From the NCBI RefSeq assembly GCF_028737205.1, contig NZ_JAQZAL010000039.1, positions 1 through 49,741 on the forward strand: DNA of 49,741 nt, written 5' to 3'. A model generated the notes under the pieces. That model was not told the DNA's origin. It worked only from the letters and a program-made list of their open reading frames with translations, and did no database searches. Both the position numbers and the translations under genes were made by a program. Shown here piece by piece: positions 46,438 through 49,741 of this stretch (the stretch's first letter is position 1; each line of letters begins with the position of its first letter). Origin of the DNA: Actinomycetospora lutea. GTDB lineage: Bacteria > Actinomycetota > Actinomycetes > Mycobacteriales > Pseudonocardiaceae.

Positions 46438-47363
46438 TCGGCGAGCCGGTCCTCGAGCCACGTCGAGGCCTGGATGCCCAGGACGACGTCGGCGGCGAGC
46501 TCCGGCTCGCGCTCGAGCAGTCCGGCGAGGAGCTCGCGGCGCACCAGCTGCTCGTGCACGGCGTCGGCCTCGACGTGCTCGGCGTAGAAGGCCGTGACCT
46601 CGGCCGGCAGCCCCAGGCGCTCGATCGCCGTGACGAGCCGCGCCGCCCCGGGCGGTGAGGTGACCTCGATGAGCGCGAACTGGCCCACCGAGGCCCCGCG
46701 CCAGCGCCGGTGCAGCCCGAACAGCGACATGATGTTGACGGTGGCCAGGGTCGCCGCCGGCGCGACGTCGAGGTAGGCGCCGTACGCGGTCTCCAGGCCG
46801 AGGCCGGCCATCATCTCGCTGTAGATCCGCGCGTGCACCCGCTCGGGGCGCCCGGCGCCGTACTCGTCGTGCTCGACCGTCATCAGCGACGCCTTCGCCC
46901 GCCCCTCGACCCCGTCCAGGCGCGGGATCACCCAGGCCTGCGGGTCGGCCTCCTTGAGGTGGTAGATCGAGCGGTGCGCGACGTACTCGTCGAGCTGCCA
47001 GCGCTCGCCGTCGCGCGCGAGGTGCCACGACGGCCCGGTGCCCTCGGTCGGCTCGACGAGCAGCGCGTCCACCGCGGCCTCGACGTCGTCGCCGCCCGCG
47101 ACCTCCGCGCGGACGGCCGCCAAGAACAGGTCCTCGAGGTGCGCCCGCAGGCGCAGCAGGTCGGGGTCCCACTCGAGGTCGTCGGCGACCCCGTCGAACG
47201 AGCGGTAGTGCAGCTCGTAGCAGCAGTAGAGGGCGAGCTGCAGGTCGTCGCCCAGCGGGTCGCCGTCGGGTCGGTGCGGCAGGTCGGCCGTGCTGCCGCG
47301 CCCGGCGAGGACGTCGATCACGGCGGACGAGACCGGTCCGCGGGCAGAGGGCAGGGCGGTCAC
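46374..47363 (-). CDS. iron-containing redox enzyme (haem-oxygenase-like diiron fold)
   Basis: 329 residues. LALYCCYELHYRSF, YVAHRSIYHLKEADPQAW, EHDEYGAGRPERVHARIYSEMM and FYAEHVEADAVHEQLV carry the Glu/His pattern of the haem-oxygenase-like diiron family. GTG start with GAGGAG 6 bases upstream. Divergent from the methyltransferase gene and overlapping the CDGSH gene. The substrate is unknown; oxidation of a small metabolite is inferred. Confidence 0.8.
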   Translation of the reverse strand: MTALPSARGPVSSAVIDVLAGRGSTADLPHRPDGDPLGDDLQLALYCCYELHYRSFDGVADDLEWDPDLLRLRAHLEDLFLAAVRAEVAGGDDVEAAVDALLVEPTEGTGPSWHLARDGERWQLDEYVAHRSIYHLKEADPQAWVIPRLDGVEGRAKASLMTVEHDEYGAGRPERVHARIYSEMMAGLGLETAYGAYLDVAPAATLATVNIMSLFGLHRRWRGASVGQFALIEVTSPPGAARLVTAIERLGLPAEVTAFYAEHVEADAVHEQLVRRELLAGLLEREPELAADVVLGIQASTWLEDRLADQLVAAWSAGESSLLAVPAPA

Positions 47364-47520
47364 GGAACGCTCCTCGGTGAGGTCGGGCGGTGCGGGGAGG
47401 ACGTCGGGGAAGGCGAGGTGGTACCCGATCGGATCGCCGCTCCAGCGTCGTCCCGCACGTGAGATCCGCGACCCGGTCCGACGGGCTCCCGCGCGCCGAC
47501 GGCCGGGTAACGCCGGATCC

Positions 47521-48300
47521 ATGACCACCGTCGCGCCCGACCCGCGCCACGCCACCAGCGAGCCGAGGACCACGGCGCCGGGACCGATGCCGGAGCCGGT
47601 CGCCGGCATCCGCCCGCACCACCGCGTCTTCCGCGTGCCCGGGGTCTACCCGGTCCAGCGGGACACCTGGCTGCTCGCCGACGTCCTGCGCGCCGAGCTC
47701 GCCGACCACGGCTGCGGCGCCGCCGGGCCGTGCCGCGTCCTGGAGCTCGGGGCCGGCGCGGGCGCGCTGTCGGTCGTGGCCGCCGGGGTGCCCTGCACCG
47801 ACGTCACGGCGGTCGACCTCTCCCGGCGCGCCCTGCTCTCGACCCGGGTCAACGCCCTGCGGCACGGGCGCCGGGTCCGGACGCGCCGCGGCGACCTCAC
47901 CGCGCCGGTGGCGCGGGAGCGGTTCGACGTCGTCGTGTCCAACCCGCCCTACGTCCCGGCCGCGACCGACGAGCTGCCCGTGCACGGGCTGGCCCGCGCC
48001 TTCGACGGCGGCCGCGACGGGCGCGCCGTGCTCGACCGCGTGTGCGACGAGGCCCCCGACGTGCTCACCGAGGGCGGGCGCCTGCTCGTCGTGCACTCCG
48101 CGTTCAACGACCCGGCCCTGACCGTGCGGCGCCTGCACTCGCGGGGCATGTCCGCCGAGGTCGTCGCGCGCCACGAGCACCCGTACGGCCCGGTGCTCAC
48201 CCAGCGCCGCGAGCTGCTCTGCGCGCGCGGCCTCGCCACGCCGGAGCAGCGCACCGAGGAGCTCGTCGTCGTGCGGGCCGTGCGCCCGGCCGGTTGCTGA
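47521..48300 (+). CDS. HemK/MTQ2-like methyltransferase
   Basis: 259 residues. SAM motif LELGAGAGAL at 74-83 and the NPPY motif VVVSNPPYV (141-144) define an N5-glutamine or amino-methyltransferase of the HemK/MTQ2 group. GGVYPVQRDTW-like N-terminus (VPGVYPVQRDTWLLADVL) matches. The common target is a release factor, but this short form may modify another protein. ATG start close to a GGGTAAC stretch; no clear ribosome site. Confidence 0.82.
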   Translation: MTTVAPDPRHATSEPRTTAPGPMPEPVAGIRPHHRVFRVPGVYPVQRDTWLLADVLRAELADHGCGAAGPCRVLELGAGAGALSVVAAGVPCTDVTAVDLSRRALLSTRVNALRHGRRVRTRRGDLTAPVARERFDVVVSNPPYVPAATDELPVHGLARAFDGGRDGRAVLDRVCDEAPDVLTEGGRLLVVHSAFNDPALTVRRLHSRGMSAEVVARHEHPYGPVLTQRRELLCARGLATPEQRTEELVVVRAVRPAGC

Positions 48301-48310
48301 GGGGGCGGGC

Positions 48311-49240
48311 GTGCACCACCAGATCGACCTGACCCTCCCCTCCGCCGCGGCCGACGGCCTGGTCGCCGAGCTGTCGGCCCACGAGGGCGTGCTGGCCCTC
48401 ACCCACCAGCGCGACGGCTCGGTGAAGCCGCCCGGCGACGTGCTGAGCCTGCACGTGCTCAACCGGTCGATCGACGACGTCCTCGCCGCGGTCGAGCACG
48501 CCCGCGAGCACGGCCCGATCACCGTGGCCACCGTGCGCACCGAGAGCGTCGTCGCCACCGGGATGCAGGAGGCCGTCGAGGACGACGCCGACGAGTCCCC
48601 GTGGGAGGAGTTCGAGCGCACCCTGCGCCACCACGGCCGCATGAGCACGAACTACCTCGCGCTCATGGCCCTGGGCGGCGCGATCGCGGTCGCCGGGCTG
48701 CTCTCGCCGCCCGTGCCCCAGGCCCTCGCGCTGGCCGCGTCGGCGATCATCGCGCCCGCGTTCGAGCCGGTCGCGAAGCTGGCGGTGGCGATCCTGCGCG
48801 GCAACCTCTACCGGATCCGGCGCGCGCTGGTGTCGGTCGTCGTGGGCTACCTGGTCCTCGCGGCGGCGGGAGGTGTCGCGTTCCTCGTGCTGCGCGCGCT
48901 GGGGATGGGCAGCCCCGAGATGCTGGCCAAGAGCGAGGGCGTGCACATGGTGGTCGACCCGACGGTGGCCGACTGGCTCGTCGGGGCGGGCGGTGCGCTC
49001 GCCGGGCTCGTCATCATCACGTCGTTCCGCGAGGCCGTCCTCGCGGGGGCGCTGATCGCCCTGGCGCTCGTGCCCGCGGCGGCGCTCGCCGGCGTGGGCG
49101 TCGTCGCGGGCGACTGGACGCTCGCGCTGGAGGGGCTGCAGCGCACGGGCGCCGACATGGCGCTGGTCGTGGTGCTCGGCGGCGCGGTGGTGCTGATCAA
49201 GGACCGGCTCCACCACGGCGGCCGGCGCCCGCTCGCCTGA
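48311..49240 (+). CDS. DUF389 family membrane protein
   Basis: 309 residues. A soluble N-terminal domain (about 1-105, ferredoxin-like with GDVLSLHVLNRSIDDVLAAV) is followed by about six membrane segments. SAIIAPAFEPVAKLAVAILRGN (region about residues 139-160) is the DUF389 signature. GTG start, 10 bases after the methyltransferase stop. Function unknown. Confidence 0.85.
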   Translation: MHHQIDLTLPSAAADGLVAELSAHEGVLALTHQRDGSVKPPGDVLSLHVLNRSIDDVLAAVEHAREHGPITVATVRTESVVATGMQEAVEDDADESPWEEFERTLRHHGRMSTNYLALMALGGAIAVAGLLSPPVPQALALAASAIIAPAFEPVAKLAVAILRGNLYRIRRALVSVVVGYLVLAAAGGVAFLVLRALGMGSPEMLAKSEGVHMVVDPTVADWLVGAGGALAGLVIITSFREAVLAGALIALALVPAAALAGVGVVAGDWTLALEGLQRTGADMALVVVLGGAVVLIKDRLHHGGRRPLA

Positions 49241-49323
49241 GGGATCGGTAGCGTGGCGCAGCGTTGAATTCCAGAGATCTTGCGGTGAGGTTGGTGGGTT
49301 CCGGCCTGCTGTGAGGAGCGCCT

Positions 49324-49741
49324 GTGCCGTCCTCGATCTCTGTCACGCTGTGCGCCGAGGTTCCCGATCTCGGTGAAGGTCCAGGAGCCTTGAGCTGGTC
49401 GATGGTCGAGGCGTGGGCGGTGGCGATGCGCGAGGAGGTCCCGGCCGCGGCGCTGGCGGCGTCGTTGGAGCAGGTCCAGGACCGGCTCATCGAACGCGTG
49501 TGCGGCCCGCGGTGGCTGCCCGTGCGGGGCCTGCCCGCACCGTTCGCGTGCCCGGGGTGCGGGGTCATGCAGGACTTCGCCCGCAAGGGCAAGCGCACCC
49601 GCCCGCGCCGCATCGACACCTCGGTCGGGGTGGTGCGCGTGCAGCTGGCCAACGTGGGGTGCCGCGACTGCGGGCGAGTGTTCGCCCCGCTGCTGCTGAT
49701 GCTCGACCTCACGGGGCGCCGCCGCACCGACCGGCTCGCGG
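49324..49741 (+). CDS. transposase-like protein, N-terminus only (runs off the window)
   Basis: At least 139 codons; no stop before the window ends. Two Cys pairs, CPGCG (about residues 79-83) and CRDCG (about 114-118), form a zinc ribbon, with RTRPRRIDTSVGVVRVQL between and RRRTDRLA after. This resembles the start of DDE transposases (ISH6/ISL3-like); the family is uncertain. GTG start with GAGGAG 5 bases upstream. The preceding 80 bases (including GTTGAATTCCAGAGATCTTG) are less GC-rich and may be an element's left end. Confidence 0.6.
   Translation, partial: MPSSISVTLCAEVPDLGEGPGALSWSMVEAWAVAMREEVPAAALAASLEQVQDRLIERVCGPRWLPVRGLPAPFACPGCGVMQDFARKGKRTRPRRIDTSVGVVRVQLANVGCRDCGRVFAPLLLMLDLTGRRRTDRLA

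Overview
The window is about 50 kb of very GC-rich DNA with dense, short-spaced genes, frequent GTG and some TTG starts, and many ATGA/GTGA stop-start overlaps. It carries a conservon (CvnA-D signalling operon), three large LAL-type LuxR regulators, an ECF sigma/anti-sigma pair with a class F sortase, and actinobacterial families such as DUF5709, DUF5313, DUF6158 and DUF7144. This points to an actinomycete chromosome, most likely Pseudonocardiales (Pseudonocardia/Actinomycetospora-like); the genus is inference. I saw no rRNA, tRNA or CRISPR array, and no gene-free stretch longer than 300 bases.

Layout. 1-5.1 kb (minus strand): conservon cvnA-cvnB-cvnC-cvnD, then a coupled 81-residue membrane protein and a DUF262 protein, with a 16-bp tandem repeat at the window edge. 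5.3-8.3 kb (plus): nitrate/sulfonate/taurine-type ABC importer whose ATPase gene has lost its core by an in-frame deletion. 8.4-14.1 kb: small metabolic genes (cupin, solute-binding protein, O-methyltransferase, enoyl-CoA hydratase, polysaccharide deacetylase). 14.2-17.5 kb: membrane proteins (AI-2E permease, YihY/BrkB, DUF1269). 17.6-31.7 kb: three LAL regulators and an MFS carrier, flanked by two paralogous 70-residue proteins, an arylsulfatase, an ion channel and a DUF7144 protein. 31.7-35.2 kb: DHA2 efflux pump, OhrR-like regulator and alpha/beta hydrolase. 35.2-38.1 kb: ECF sigma, zinc anti-sigma, sortase and DUF4397 protein. 38.2-40.5 kb: MarR regulator and ABC exporter. 41-46.2 kb: YbaK-type deacylase, PadR-like regulator, galactose operon (galT, galK, LacI regulator, hydrolase). 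46.2-49.2 kb: CDGSH protein, haem-oxygenase-like redox enzyme, MTQ2-like methyltransferase, DUF389 protein. 49.3 kb to the end: start of a transposase-like gene.

The most interesting pattern is a recurring 17-bp dyad, TCACCC-N5-GGATGA or GGGTGA. It lies before eight genes on both sides of the LAL cluster, and in each promoter a -10-like hexamer (nAnnnT) starts 39 or 40 bases after the start of the dyad. One half-site resembles the MalT box GGGGA(T/G)GAGG, and MalT is the prototype of the LAL family. I read this as a local LAL-controlled regulon. Two other observations stand out. The DUF262 protein behind the conservon carries a C-terminal tail resembling that of the conservon kinase. The N-terminal segment expected in actinobacterial GalT is encoded as a separate 38-codon reading frame overlapping galT.
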